From positions 1 through 64,000 of the forward strand of contig DASYOB010000139.1 of NCBI GenBank assembly GCA_036008175.1: a DNA stretch of 64,000 bases. Direction: 5' to 3'. Shown here in pieces: positions 32,225-40,738 of the stretch; position 1 is the stretch's first letter, and each line of letters begins with the position of its first letter. The notes under the pieces were generated by a model. That model was not told where the DNA came from, searched no databases, and was given only the letters and a program-made list of their open reading frames with translations. This DNA is from DATARH01 sp036008175. Lineage in GTDB: Bacteria; Pseudomonadota; Alphaproteobacteria; ATCC43930; CGMCC-115725. The translations under genes were made by a program, and so were the position numbers.

Positions 32225-34045
32225 TTGAGCGGAGAGCGGGTCGAGCGCCGGCTCGCGGCCATCCTCGCGGCCGATGTTGCGGGATACAGCCGGCTCATGG
32301 GCCAGGACGAGGCCGGCACCCTCGCGCGCCTCAAGGCCCTCCGCCGCGAGCTGATCGACCCTAAGATCGCCGAGCACAAGGGCCGCATCGTCAAGACCAC
32401 CGGCGACGGAATCCTCACAGAGTTTCCCAGCGTTGTCGAAGCGGTCGCCTGCGCGCTCGCCGTGCAGGAGGGCATGGCGACGCGCAACACCGCTGTCCCG
32501 AAAGACCAGCGCATCGAGTTCCGCATCGGCATCAATTCGGGCGACGTGATTGTCGAGGACGGCGACATCCACGGCGACGGCGTCAATATCGCCGCGCGGC
32601 TGGAAGCACTCGCCGAACCAGGTGCGATCTGCGTCTCGGCGATCGTCCAGAGCCAGGTCGAGGGAAGGCTCGATTGCGCCTTCGAGGATCAGGGCGAGCA
32701 GAGCCTCAAGAACATCGCCGGCCCGGTGCGGGTCTACCGGGTGCGGAGCGGGGCATCTGGCCCGGAAAGCCCCCACCCTAACCCTCCCCCGCATGCGGGG
32801 GAGGGAAGCGCGCATAGCGCGCGGGTGGGGGCTGCCGAGCCGCTGGCGTTGCCCGACAAGCCATCGATCGCGGTCTTGCCATTCCAGAACATGTCGGGCG
32901 ATCCCGAGCAGGAATATTTCGCCGACGGCATGGTCGAGGAGATCATCACCGCCCTCTCCCGCATCCGCTGGCTCTTCGTGATCGCGCGCAATTCGAGCTT
33001 CACCTACAAAGGCCAGGCGGTCAACGTGAAGCGGGTCGGGCACGATCTTGGCGTGCGCTATATCCTCGAAGGTAGTGTGCGGCGGGGCGGCAATCGGGTG
33101 CGCGTTACAGCGCAATTGATCGATGCAATCTCTGGTGCCCATGTCTGGGCCGAGCGCTATGACCGCGACCTCAGCGACATCTTCGCCGTGCAGGACGAGA
33201 TCACGGCGAGCGTCGCCGGGGTCATCGAGCCGGCGCTCGCCGAGGCGGAGCAGCAGCGCGTCTTGCACAAGCCGCCCGACCGGCTCGACGCCTGGGAGGC
33301 CTACCAGCGTGGCCTTTGGCACTTCAACAAATACGGCGCGGAAGACAACAAAATCGCTCAGACCTTCTTCCGTCAAGCGATCGCGCTTGACCCGAATTTC
33401 GCGCCCGGACATTACGGCTATGCGCTCGCGCTTTTGTGGGATTTTTGGCTCTATTCGACAGTCGCTTTCAAGGATATTAACGAAACCATTCTTGAAGAAG
33501 CGCGCCTCGCGGTATCGTTGGACGACAAGGATGCGATGGCGCACGCTGTTCTTGCCGGGCCAATGAATTTCCTCGGCGAATGGGAGACGGCAGTCGCCGA
33601 GGCGCGGGCCGCGCTGGCGCTCAATCCCAACAACGCCTTTGCTATGGGCACACTCGGCCGGGCGCTGACCGGCAGCGGATATTACGACGAAGCAATTGAT
33701 CAGTCGCGGCGGGCGTTACGGGCCAGCCCGCATGATCCGCTGACCTGGGCTTGGACCGCCTTTCTCGGGCATGCCCAGTTTTGCTCACGAGATTTCGCTG
33801 CCGCGTTGGACACGCTGCGTCAGGTGATCCGGATGCGACCGAGGCATACCTTCGCCCTTGAGTACATTGCCGCGTCGTTGGCGCATCTCGGGCGCTTGGA
33901 TGAAGCGCGCGAGGCGCTAAAGCGCGTGCGAGCGCAGGTTCCAGAGCAGCTCCAGCGTTATCGACAGAGGCCGCCCTTTAGGCGGCCCGACGATTGGGCG
34001 CTTCTGACGGAAGGCCTCCGCCTCGCGGCCGGTGAGACCGCATGA
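32225..34045 (+). CDS. class III adenylate/guanylate cyclase with TolB-like and TPR regions
   Basis: A 606-residue protein. The N-terminal ~170 residues are a class III cyclase domain with both metal Asp residues (ILAADVAGYSRLM and TTGDGILTEF), the Lys before the second Asp, and the transition-state Asn/Arg pair (GVNIAARLEAL). Next come a palindromic-repeat insertion (residues 182-203), a FlgO/TolB-like region (IAVLPFQNMSGDPEQEYFAD), a GVRYILEGSVRR segment, and TPR-like helices. It starts at TTG 32225 behind a strong AGGGAGG. No membrane helix is seen. It probably makes cAMP under control of its TPR partner. Confidence 0.88.
   Translation: MSGERVERRLAAILAADVAGYSRLMGQDEAGTLARLKALRRELIDPKIAEHKGRIVKTTGDGILTEFPSVVEAVACALAVQEGMATRNTAVPKDQRIEFRIGINSGDVIVEDGDIHGDGVNIAARLEALAEPGAICVSAIVQSQVEGRLDCAFEDQGEQSLKNIAGPVRVYRVRSGASGPESPHPNPPPHAGEGSAHSARVGAAEPLALPDKPSIAVLPFQNMSGDPEQEYFADGMVEEIITALSRIRWLFVIARNSSFTYKGQAVNVKRVGHDLGVRYILEGSVRRGGNRVRVTAQLIDAISGAHVWAERYDRDLSDIFAVQDEITASVAGVIEPALAEAEQQRVLHKPPDRLDAWEAYQRGLWHFNKYGAEDNKIAQTFFRQAIALDPNFAPGHYGYALALLWDFWLYSTVAFKDINETILEEARLAVSLDDKDAMAHAVLAGPMNFLGEWETAVAEARAALALNPNNAFAMGTLGRALTGSGYYDEAIDQSRRALRASPHDPLTWAWTAFLGHAQFCSRDFAAALDTLRQVIRMRPRHTFALEYIAASLAHLGRLDEAREALKRVRAQVPEQLQRYRQRPPFRRPDDWALLTEGLRLAAGETA
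32768..32833 (+). repeat. palindromic repeat inserted in frame in the cyclase gene
   Basis: A 66-nt palindrome has AGCCCCCACCC and GGGTGGGGGCT at its ends and CCCTCCCCCGC-AT-GCGGGGGAGGG inside. Its length is 22 codons, so the frame is kept, adding Pro/Gly/His-rich residues (PHPNPPPHAGEG...) in the linker after the catalytic domain. The end sequences resemble the repeats in dnaX. Confidence 0.85.
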
Positions 34046-34097
34046 GCCAGACCCGCCGCCTCACCACAATCCTCGGCGGCGATTACAGGGGTACACC

Positions 34098-36011
34098 ATG
34101 ACCGGCTATGCCGAGGTCTATCACCGCTCGCTGGAGGAGCCCGAGGCATTCTGGGCGGAAGCCGCCGAGGCGATCGATTGGGAGCGGCGCTGGGACCGGG
34201 TGCTCGACGACAGCCGGGCGCCCTTCTATCGCTGGTTCCCGGGCGGGCGGCTCAACACCTGCTGGAACGCGCTCGACCGCCATGTCATGGCCGGGCGCGG
34301 CGAGCGGCTGGCGCTGATCTGGGACAGCCCGGTCACCGGACAGATCCTGCGCTTCACCTATCGCGAGATGCGCGACCGGTCAGCGCGGGTGGCGGGCGTC
34401 CTGACCGGGCTCGGGGTCAAACCGGGCGACCGGGTGCTGATCTACATGCCGATGGTGCCGGAGGCAGCGGTGGCGATGCTCGCCTGCGCTCGCATTGGCG
34501 CCATCCATTCCGTCGTGTTCGGCGGGTTTGCCGCGCACGAGCTGGCGACCCGCATCGACGACGCCAAGCCGCGCGTTGTCCTGACGGCCTCCTGCGGCAT
34601 CGAGGTCAACCGGGTCATCGCCTACAAACCGCTGTTCGATGCGGCGATCGCCGAGGCGCGCTCGAAGCCCACGGCCTGCGTGGTCTTACAGCGGCCGATG
34701 TGCCGGGCCGAGCTCGTGCCCGGCCGCGATCACGATTGGCAGGATCTGGCCGCGGCGGCGAAGCCGGCGGATTGCGTGCCGGTCGCCGCGACCGACCCGC
34801 TCTACATCCTCTACACGTCGGGCACGACGGGCGTGCCGAAGGGCGTCGTGCGCGACAATGGCGGGCATGCCGTGGCGCTGGCCTGGTCGATGCCCAACAT
34901 CTATGGGGTCAAGCCCGAGGAGGTGTTCTGGACCGCCTCCGATGTCGGCTGGGTGGTCGGCCATTCCTATATCGTCTATGGGCCGCTGATCCATGGCTGC
35001 ACCTCGGTCATGTACGAGGGGAAGCCGGTCGGCACTCCCGACGCTGGCGCGTTCTGGCGGGTCATCGACGAGCACGATGTGCGCGTCTTCTTCACCGCGC
35101 CGACCGCGTTCCGCGCGATCAAGCGCGAAGACCCCGACGGCAATCTGATCCGCGCCCGCGACCTGTCGCGGTTCCGTGCGCTGTTCCTCGCCGGCGAGCG
35201 GGCCGACCCGCCGACCGTCGCCTGGGCGGAGGAGATGCTCCGGGTCCCGGTCATCGATCATTGGTGGCAGACCGAGACCGGCTGGCCGATCGGCGCCAAT
35301 TGCCTCGGGATCGAGAAATTGCCGGTCAAGCACGGCTCCTGCACGCGCGCGGTACCGGGCTGGGACGTGCGCGTGCTGGAGGCCGACGCGGTCGGCGAGG
35401 CGAAGGAGCTGAAGCCTGGCGAGATCGGCGCGATCGCGATCAAACTGCCGCTGCCGCCGGGCGCGCTGCCGACGCTGTGGCAGCAGGACGAGCGCTTTGT
35501 CGATTCCTACCTCAGCGCCTATCCCGGCTACTACCAGACCGCCGACGCCGGGTTTGTCGACGAAGACGGCTACATCCATGTGATGACCCGCACCGACGAC
35601 ATCATCAATGTCGCCGGCCACCGCCTCTCGACCGGCGGGATCGAGGAGGTGCTGGCGGCGCATCCCGATGTCGCCGAATGCGCTGTCATGGGCATCGCCG
35701 ACGCGCTGAAAGGACAGGTGCCGCTCGGCCTGTTGGTGCTGAAAGCCGGGGCATCGCGGCCGGCGGCGACGGTCGAGCAGGAGGCGGTGGCGCTGGTACG
35801 CGAGCGGGTCGGCCCGGTCGCCAGCTTCAAGACCGCGCTCGTTGTCGAGCGGCTGCCGAAGACGCGCTCGGGCAAGATCCTGCGCGGCACGATGCGACGG
35901 ATCGCCGATGGCGCGGAATACCACATGCCGGCGACGATCGACGATCCGGCGATCCTCGACGAGATCGCCGCGGCTTTGTCCCGCGCCGGCTTCCCGCAGC
36001 GGCCGCGTTAG
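34098..36011 (+). CDS. prpE: propionate--CoA ligase PrpE
   Basis: A 637-residue adenylate-forming acyl-CoA synthetase of the acetyl/propionyl-CoA synthetase family. Propionate-type N-terminus (NTCWNALDRHVMAGRG), YIYMP-like VLIYMPMVPEAAVAMLACAR, YTSGTTGVPKGVVRDNGGH, WWQTETGWPIGANC, and the acetylatable catalytic Lys in LPKTRSGKILRG. It makes propionyl-CoA for the methylcitrate or methylmalonyl route; a carboxyltransferase lies at 49485. The start is MTGYAEVYHRS at 34098. It overlaps the convergent gmhA stop by 4 nt. Confidence 0.94.
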   Translation: MTGYAEVYHRSLEEPEAFWAEAAEAIDWERRWDRVLDDSRAPFYRWFPGGRLNTCWNALDRHVMAGRGERLALIWDSPVTGQILRFTYREMRDRSARVAGVLTGLGVKPGDRVLIYMPMVPEAAVAMLACARIGAIHSVVFGGFAAHELATRIDDAKPRVVLTASCGIEVNRVIAYKPLFDAAIAEARSKPTACVVLQRPMCRAELVPGRDHDWQDLAAAAKPADCVPVAATDPLYILYTSGTTGVPKGVVRDNGGHAVALAWSMPNIYGVKPEEVFWTASDVGWVVGHSYIVYGPLIHGCTSVMYEGKPVGTPDAGAFWRVIDEHDVRVFFTAPTAFRAIKREDPDGNLIRARDLSRFRALFLAGERADPPTVAWAEEMLRVPVIDHWWQTETGWPIGANCLGIEKLPVKHGSCTRAVPGWDVRVLEADAVGEAKELKPGEIGAIAIKLPLPPGALPTLWQQDERFVDSYLSAYPGYYQTADAGFVDEDGYIHVMTRTDDIINVAGHRLSTGGIEEVLAAHPDVAECAVMGIADALKGQVPLGLLVLKAGASRPAATVEQEAVALVRERVGPVASFKTALVVERLPKTRSGKILRGTMRRIADGAEYHMPATIDDPAILDEIAAALSRAGFPQRPR

Positions 36012-36616
36012 GTCCGGTAGTTTTCCGGGAACAGCTCGCGCTCGATCAGCTCGATCAGGATGTGCACGACCTTGATGTGCAATTCCTGCACGCGGTCGGC
36101 AAAGCGACCGGCCGGCGTGTAGATCTCGATATCGGCGAGCGCTCCGAGCGGCGTCTCCTGGTGGCCGGTCAGGGCGATGATCTTGACCCCTCGCACCTTC
36201 GCCTTCTCGGCCGCCATCACGACATTGCGGCTGGTGCCGCTGGTGCTGATCGCGACAAGGCAGTCGCCGGCATGCGCATGCGCCTCGACATAACGGCTAA
36301 ACACCTGCTCGTAGCCGTAATCATTGGCGACACAGCTCAGATGGCTCGGATCGCTGATCGCCGTAGCCGGCAACGCGGCGCGGTCGAGGCGGTAGCGGCC
36401 GGACAATTCCTCCGCCAGGTGCATCGCGTCGCACATCGAGCCGCCATTGCCGCAGCTGAACACCCGGCCGCCGTCTCGGAAAACCTTGGCGAGCAGCCGG
36501 CCGGCCTCGCCGATCGCCTCGATCGTCGACGGGTTCGCGATCAGCGCGTCCAGCGCGGCGCGCGCCTCGCGCAAGGTTTCGAGAACGACGGGGTCCATCC
36601 GAGGCTGCTGGCTCAC
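36008..36616 (-). CDS. gmhA: phosphoheptose isomerase GmhA (SIS domain)
   Basis: A 202-residue sugar isomerase that converts sedoheptulose-7-phosphate to D-glycero-D-manno-heptose-7-phosphate for the LPS core. It shows the SIS motif SCGNGGSMCDAMHLAEELSG (phosphate site and catalytic Glu), STSGTSRNVV, and the catalytic His in RVQELHIKVVHILIE. The start GTG 36616 overlaps the trcR stop (GTGA); an ATG six codons later is the alternative. Coupling to a cell-cycle regulator gene is a curious but well-spaced arrangement. Confidence 0.9.
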   Translation of the reverse strand: MSQQPRMDPVVLETLREARAALDALIANPSTIEAIGEAGRLLAKVFRDGGRVFSCGNGGSMCDAMHLAEELSGRYRLDRAALPATAISDPSHLSCVANDYGYEQVFSRYVEAHAHAGDCLVAISTSGTSRNVVMAAEKAKVRGVKIIALTGHQETPLGALADIEIYTPAGRFADRVQELHIKVVHILIELIERELFPENYRT

Positions 36617-37197
36617 GTCTCGGCCGGTTCGTTTTCCTCCGTCCCGGCTTCTTGCGGCTCCGCCGGCCGGCCGCCCTTGGAGCGCAGCGCGCGGGCGACC
36701 GCCTGATCCAACTCCTCCATCGTGCACAGGCCCAGGCTCGCCGGGTGGCGCGGCTTGATGTTCGTGCTGTTCCAGTGGGTGCGGTCGCGCACCGCCGCGA
36801 TGGTCGGTTTTGTGGTGCCGATCAGCTTCGAGATCTGTGCGTCGGACAGTTCGGGATGGCTGCGCAGCAGGTACATGATCGCGTCGGGCTTGTCCTGCCG
36901 CTTCGAGATCGGGGTGTAGCGCGGCCCCTTGTGCCTGACGAATTGCTGCGGCACCGCCTGCGGCGACAATTTGAGCCGAGCATTGGGATCGGCTTGGCAG
37001 CGCTCGATCTCCTCGGTGGTGGTCTGGCCGTTGGCGACCGGGTCGAGGCCCTGCATTTGCACCGCCACCTCGCCGTCGGCGATGGCCTGCACCTCGAGCG
37101 GGTGCAGCTCGCAGAAATCGGCGATCTGTTCGAAGGTGAGCGAGGTGTTCTCGACCAGCCAAACGGCGGTCGCTTTCGGCATCAACGGTGCGGCCAT
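36613..37197 (-). CDS. trcR: TrcR-like cell-cycle transcriptional regulator (DUF1013)
   Basis: A 194-residue DUF1013 protein, found almost only in alphaproteobacteria. It has a HTH-like N-terminal part (WLVENTSLTFEQIADFCELH), LKLSPQAVPQQFVRHKGPRY, a second HTH-like region (LSDAQISKLIGTTKPTIAAV) and a C-terminal acidic tail. TrcR proteins bind promoter regions and take part in cell-cycle gene control. A divergent gene for a DUF1192 protein lies upstream, an arrangement kept in relatives. Confidence 0.88.
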   Translation of the reverse strand: MAAPLMPKATAVWLVENTSLTFEQIADFCELHPLEVQAIADGEVAVQMQGLDPVANGQTTTEEIERCQADPNARLKLSPQAVPQQFVRHKGPRYTPISKRQDKPDAIMYLLRSHPELSDAQISKLIGTTKPTIAAVRDRTHWNSTNIKPRHPASLGLCTMEELDQAVARALRSKGGRPAEPQEAGTEENEPAET

Positions 37198-37222
37198 GAC
37201 AAAATCCTGGGTTCGAGGAGCG

Positions 37223-37251
37223 CTCGCAGGCGCTTTTGCGGTGGATATAAT
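37223..37251 (+). promoter_or_regulatory. sigma-70-type promoter of the DUF1192 gene
   Basis: A perfect -10 box TATAAT at 37246-37251, with a weak -35 (CTCGCA at 37223-37228) 17 nt upstream. Transcription would start near 37258, giving a leader of about 44 nt to the ATG at 37302. Confidence 0.5.
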
Positions 37252-37301
37252 GGTCGGAGCCGGCCGAGGGAAGCCGAGAGAGGAACCAAGCGGAGGCCAG
37301 G

Positions 37302-37484
37302 ATGGAAGAAGAGGATCTACTGCCGCAGCGGCAGCCGCGGAAACCCAAGGATCTAACGCTGCTGGGGATCGCCGAGCTGGAGGAATACATTTCCGGGCTG
37401 GAGGCCGAAATCGCCCGCGCCCGCGCCGAGATCGCGGCGAAGCAGAAGCAGCGCAGCGGCGCCGAGTTGCTGTTCAGGCGCTAG
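37302..37484 (+). CDS. DUF1192 family small protein
   Basis: A 60-residue protein with an acidic start (MEEEDLLPQ), a basic linker, and a helix likely to form a coiled coil (LEEYISGLEAEIARARAEIA), then a basic tail ending FRR. This is the standard DUF1192 pattern of alphaproteobacteria. No enzymatic residues; a scaffold or regulator role is likely but unknown. It is monocistronic and convergent with the SDR gene at 37492. Confidence 0.85.
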   Translation: MEEEDLLPQRQPRKPKDLTLLGIAELEEYISGLEAEIARARAEIAAKQKQRSGAELLFRR

Positions 37485-37491
37485 CGCGCCA

Positions 37492-38316
37492 TCACCAGCC
37501 GCCATCGACGCCGATCGCCTGGCCGGTGACGAAGGCGGCCTCCTCGGAAGCGAGATAGGCGATCATCGAGGCGACCTCGTCGGGGCTGCCGAAGCGCCCG
37601 ACGGGGATCGCCTTGGCCCGTTCGCGAAAGCCCACTTGGAGGTCGTCGCCGAATTCGCGCCGATTGGTGCTGATCGCCCGCGAGGTGCGGATCGGACCGG
37701 GGCAGACAGCGTTGACGGTAATCCCGAACGGCGCGAGATCGAGCGCCAGCGAGCGGGTGAAGCCGAGGATCGCCGCCTTCGAGGCGGCGTAGGTCGCGCG
37801 CTTCGGCCCCGGCCGCAGCGCCGCCTTCGACGACACGCTGACGATCCTGCCCCACTTCGCCTTGCGCATCGCCGGCACCGCGGCGCGCGACATCAAGAAC
37901 GCGCCCTTGGCATTGACCCCCATCGTCAGATCCCACGCCGCAACCGGCACGTCCTCGATCTCGTTGCGGTCGGCACCCTGCGGCGCGCCGGCATTGTTGA
38001 CCAGGATGTCGAGCCGGCCGTAGCGCGACAGCACCTCCTCGACCATGCGGCGAGCGTCGGCTTCCTGGCTGACATCGCCCAAGGTCGCGGTCGCGGTGCC
38101 GCCGGCCTGCGCGATCTCCTCGACCAGGCTGTCGACCCCGCCCCAATTGGCGTCGAGATCGCCCGGCGCGTTGTGCTCGTTGGCGACCCCGGTCGAGCGC
38201 ACGTCGGACACCACGACGGTCACCCCCTTTGCGGCGAGCGCGCGGGCCGTCGAATTGCCGATGCCGACCGGCTTGCCGCAACCGGTGATCAGCGCCACGC
38301 GGGCGGGATGGGGCAT
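37492..38316 (-). CDS. SDR family oxidoreductase (FabG-like)
   Basis: A 274-residue short-chain dehydrogenase. Cofactor motif ALITGCGKPVGIGNSTARAL (extended), NNAGAPQ, the catalytic Ser in SVSSKAALRPG, TYAASKAAILGF (Tyr/Lys), CPGPIRTSRA, and the C-terminal FVTGQAIGVDGGW. Likely a 3-hydroxyacyl or sugar/alcohol dehydrogenase. It is in one minus-strand group with the VOC and TauD genes, so it probably handles the same substrate. Confidence 0.9.
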   Translation of the reverse strand: MPHPARVALITGCGKPVGIGNSTARALAAKGVTVVVSDVRSTGVANEHNAPGDLDANWGGVDSLVEEIAQAGGTATATLGDVSQEADARRMVEEVLSRYGRLDILVNNAGAPQGADRNEIEDVPVAAWDLTMGVNAKGAFLMSRAAVPAMRKAKWGRIVSVSSKAALRPGPKRATYAASKAAILGFTRSLALDLAPFGITVNAVCPGPIRTSRAISTNRREFGDDLQVGFRERAKAIPVGRFGSPDEVASMIAYLASEEAAFVTGQAIGVDGGW

Positions 38317-38326
38317 CGAGTCCTCC

Positions 38327-38734
38327 CTATCTTGTTTGCGCCGTCGGCGGCGGAGCGTAGCCTTTTGGCGCCTCCTGCATCAGCGCCAGCGTATGCCCAT
38401 CCGGGTCGCTAAAGAACGCCATCCACAGATCGTGATCGGGCATGCGGGCGATCAGATGCGGCGGTCCGTCAAAGCTGACGCCGCGCTGCGTCAACTCGGC
38501 GACCGCAAGCGCCATATCGTGGCAGACGAAGTAGAGCGGCGAGCCCCGGCTTACATTGTTCGGGTCGCTCGACTTTTCGAGCAATAGACGTACGCCGGCG
38601 CAGTCAAAAAACGTCAGGTCGCCGTAGCGATAAAGATGCCGCAGCCCCAGCGCATCACGATAGAACGCCTCGGCCCGCTCTACGTCGGCAACCGAGAACG
38701 CGATCTGGCCGATGCGGTTGAGGGCGAAAGCCAC
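38327..38734 (-). CDS. VOC family protein (glyoxalase/dioxygenase fold)
   Basis: A 135-residue vicinal oxygen chelate protein. Two beta-alpha-beta-beta-beta modules are visible: IGQIAFSVADVERAEAFYRD and SPLYFVCHDMALAVAELTQR, with FFSDPDGHTLALMQE at the C-terminal metal side. The usual first-module metal His is Gln (GQIAF), which some subfamilies show. The function may be a lyase, isomerase or small dioxygenase. It ends 10 nt before the SDR start and is in the same operon. Confidence 0.85.
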   Translation of the reverse strand: MAFALNRIGQIAFSVADVERAEAFYRDALGLRHLYRYGDLTFFDCAGVRLLLEKSSDPNNVSRGSPLYFVCHDMALAVAELTQRGVSFDGPPHLIARMPDHDLWMAFFSDPDGHTLALMQEAPKGYAPPPTAQTR

Positions 38735-38744
38735 CGCCCCACCC

Positions 38745-39632
38745 CTAAACCGGCCGGGTGCCCTTTAGCTGCGTGCGATGCATCAGCCGGCGGGTCGAGG
38801 AATCGAAGGCGTCGCGGCGGTGCATCGCGCAGCGATTGTCCCACCAGACGAGGTCGCCGACCTGCCACTCCTGCGTCCAAGTAAATTTGTCCTGAACCAT
38901 GTGCGCCCATAATTCGTCGAGCAATTCCTCACTCTCCGCCACGGTCAGGCCGATCACATAGGCGTTGATGCGGCGGCCGAGGAACAGCGACTTCTTGCCG
39001 GTTTCGGGATGGGTGCGGACCATCGGCTGGCGCGCGCCCGGCACTTTCGACACATCCTCGACGTGCTCGAAGCCCTTATGTGCTCGGCCGCCGCTCGAAT
39101 GGGTCGCGGCATGGATCATCGTCATGCCGTCGATGCGCTTTTTGGTCGCCGCGGGCAGCGTGTCATAGGCGCTGTAGCAGTTGAGGAACGAGGTCGCCCC
39201 GCCGGCGCTTGACGGCGGACACTCCAATGAGCGCAACAGACTCGCCGCCGGCGGCACGTCCACAAAGGACGAGTCGGTGTGCCAGAACGCCTCGCCATCG
39301 CCGAGCCCGCCGATCGCCTTACCGTCCTCGATGATGTTCGAGATCACCGAGATTTCCGGCGGGATCTCGCTTTTGCGGCCGGCGGTCTGGGTCACGACGC
39401 CGTACTGCTTCTCGATCAGCTTGGCCGGGTTGAACTCAAGCTCGCCGAACTGGCGGGTGAACGCCATGTGCTGCGCGTCGGTCATCGGTTGCCCACGAAA
39501 GCGCAGCACCAGATTGTCGAGCCAGGCCTTGCGGATCGCGTCGCGGTCGACGGTCGAAAGCGGTTCGCGGATGTCGACGCCGCTGATATCGGCGCCGAGC
39601 CCCGCCGCGAACGGGCTTACGGTGACGCTCAT
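38745..39632 (-). CDS. TauD/TfdA-type 2-oxoglutarate dioxygenase (1)
   Basis: A 295-residue Fe(II)/2-oxoglutarate oxygenase. The iron ligands are His and Asp in AFWHTDSSFVDVPPAA and the distal His in WWDNRCAMHRRDAF. The 2-oxoglutarate Arg is in STRRLMHRTQLKG. Family members open C-S, C-O or C-N bonds of sulfonates, aryloxy acids or betaines. Its start (ATG 39632) is 5 nt after the stop of the second TauD gene, so the two are co-expressed. Confidence 0.93.
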   Translation of the reverse strand: MSVTVSPFAAGLGADISGVDIREPLSTVDRDAIRKAWLDNLVLRFRGQPMTDAQHMAFTRQFGELEFNPAKLIEKQYGVVTQTAGRKSEIPPEISVISNIIEDGKAIGGLGDGEAFWHTDSSFVDVPPAASLLRSLECPPSSAGGATSFLNCYSAYDTLPAATKKRIDGMTMIHAATHSSGGRAHKGFEHVEDVSKVPGARQPMVRTHPETGKKSLFLGRRINAYVIGLTVAESEELLDELWAHMVQDKFTWTQEWQVGDLVWWDNRCAMHRRDAFDSSTRRLMHRTQLKGTRPV

Positions 39633-39637
39633 CGCCA

Positions 39638-40492
39638 CTACTCCGCCGCCTCGGCGACCTCGATTCCGTAATCGTTGATCGAGACGCGCCAGTGGATGCG
39701 ATCTTCCTCGGGCGGGTAATCGCCGGCGGCGCGATGATAGGAGCAGCGATTGTCCCAGATCACGATGTCGCCCTTTTCCCATTTGTGATGGTACTCGGCG
39801 TCGGGCGCGATCATGCAGTCTTTCAGCTCGGCGATCAGGCTTTCGCTTTCATTGTCCTCGACATCGACGAGGTAGCAGATCTTGCCGGGGTCGAAATAGA
39901 GCGACTTGCGCCCGGTTTCGGGATGGGTGCGGATGATCGGGTGGAACACTGGCGCCCAATCCTGATCCTCGGGGTTGAGCAGCCTCGCCTTGCCGCGCTT
40001 GCCGCCATAGGCGAAGGCACCGATGACGCCGTCGAGCCGGTCCTTCAGCCGCTGCGGCAGCGCGTCATAGGCGGCATAGGCGTTGGCGAACATCGTGTTG
40101 CCGCCGCGGCTCGGCACCGCCAGCGCGTAAAGCTGCGTCGCCTTGAACGGCGCCTGGTTGTAGGCGCCGTCGGTGTGCCAGCCCTCGGCGCCGCGCCGGT
40201 AGATCTCGTCGCGCAACTCGCCCGCGGCATCGTATTTGTTGATGCCGAGCATGGTGATCTTCGGATAATCCGGATGCCGGGTCGATTTCGACGGGTGCGG
40301 CGTCACCGGCCCGAAGCGCTCGCTGTAGCGGATGAAGTCCGGGATGGTCAGATCCTGGTCGCGCACGCACATGACGTTATGGTCCAGCCAGGCCTGGTAG
40401 ATCTTGTTCCAATCGGCCTCGCTCATCGTCTTGACGTCGATCCCGCGCACCTCGACGCCGATCTGCGGACCCAAGCGGCGAATCTCGACCAT
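39638..40492 (-). CDS. TauD/TfdA-type 2-oxoglutarate dioxygenase (2)
   Basis: A 284-residue oxygenase related to the preceding gene product. Iron ligands are in EGWHTDGAYNQAPF (HxD) and IWDNRCSYHRAAGDY (His). The 2-oxoglutarate Arg is in RIHWRVSIND. AGGGAGGAAG lies just before ATG 40492, which fixes the start against an upstream Met. It is the first gene of the minus-strand group (TauD, TauD, VOC, SDR). It may act before or in parallel with its tandem partner. Confidence 0.93.
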   Translation of the reverse strand: MVEIRRLGPQIGVEVRGIDVKTMSEADWNKIYQAWLDHNVMCVRDQDLTIPDFIRYSERFGPVTPHPSKSTRHPDYPKITMLGINKYDAAGELRDEIYRRGAEGWHTDGAYNQAPFKATQLYALAVPSRGGNTMFANAYAAYDALPQRLKDRLDGVIGAFAYGGKRGKARLLNPEDQDWAPVFHPIIRTHPETGRKSLYFDPGKICYLVDVEDNESESLIAELKDCMIAPDAEYHHKWEKGDIVIWDNRCSYHRAAGDYPPEEDRIHWRVSINDYGIEVAEAAE

Positions 40493-40618
40493 CGCTTCCT
40501 CCCTGCGCGCCGAAAGCACGCGGATCATTCCGTGACTGCACAGTCAATACCCCGAACGCGGGATTGACAAATGGCGATTGCGCATGCCGCCCTGCGATGC
40601 CGGCAGCACGCCTCTCTC

Positions 40619-40692
40619 GTCATGCCCGCGAAAGCGGGCATCCAGGGGAGGATCGTGCGGTTTCCCTGGATTCCCGCTTGCGCGGGAATGAC
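40619..40692. repeat. nested palindromic intergenic repeat upstream of the FAA hydrolase
   Basis: GTCATGCCCGC and GCGGGAATGAC form the ends, with ATCCAGGG pairing with CCCTGGAT inside. If translated it gives the well-known MPAKAGIQ ... WIPACAGMT pattern of this repeat class. Its layout matches the element at 4711-4813. Confidence 0.85.
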
Positions 40693-40738
40693 GGCGGAGA
40701 GAAGAGATAGGATCGCCGTATCGAACAGGGGAAATGCG

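Noticed and set aside
34178..36706. An 842-codon open frame over prpE and gmhA
   Set aside because: Shadow of prpE in another frame; no motifs, and it crosses two real stop codons of convergent genes.
40571..40738. N-terminal extension of the FAA hydrolase
   Set aside because: It is the palindromic repeat read as protein. The real start at 40739 has its own ribosome-binding site.
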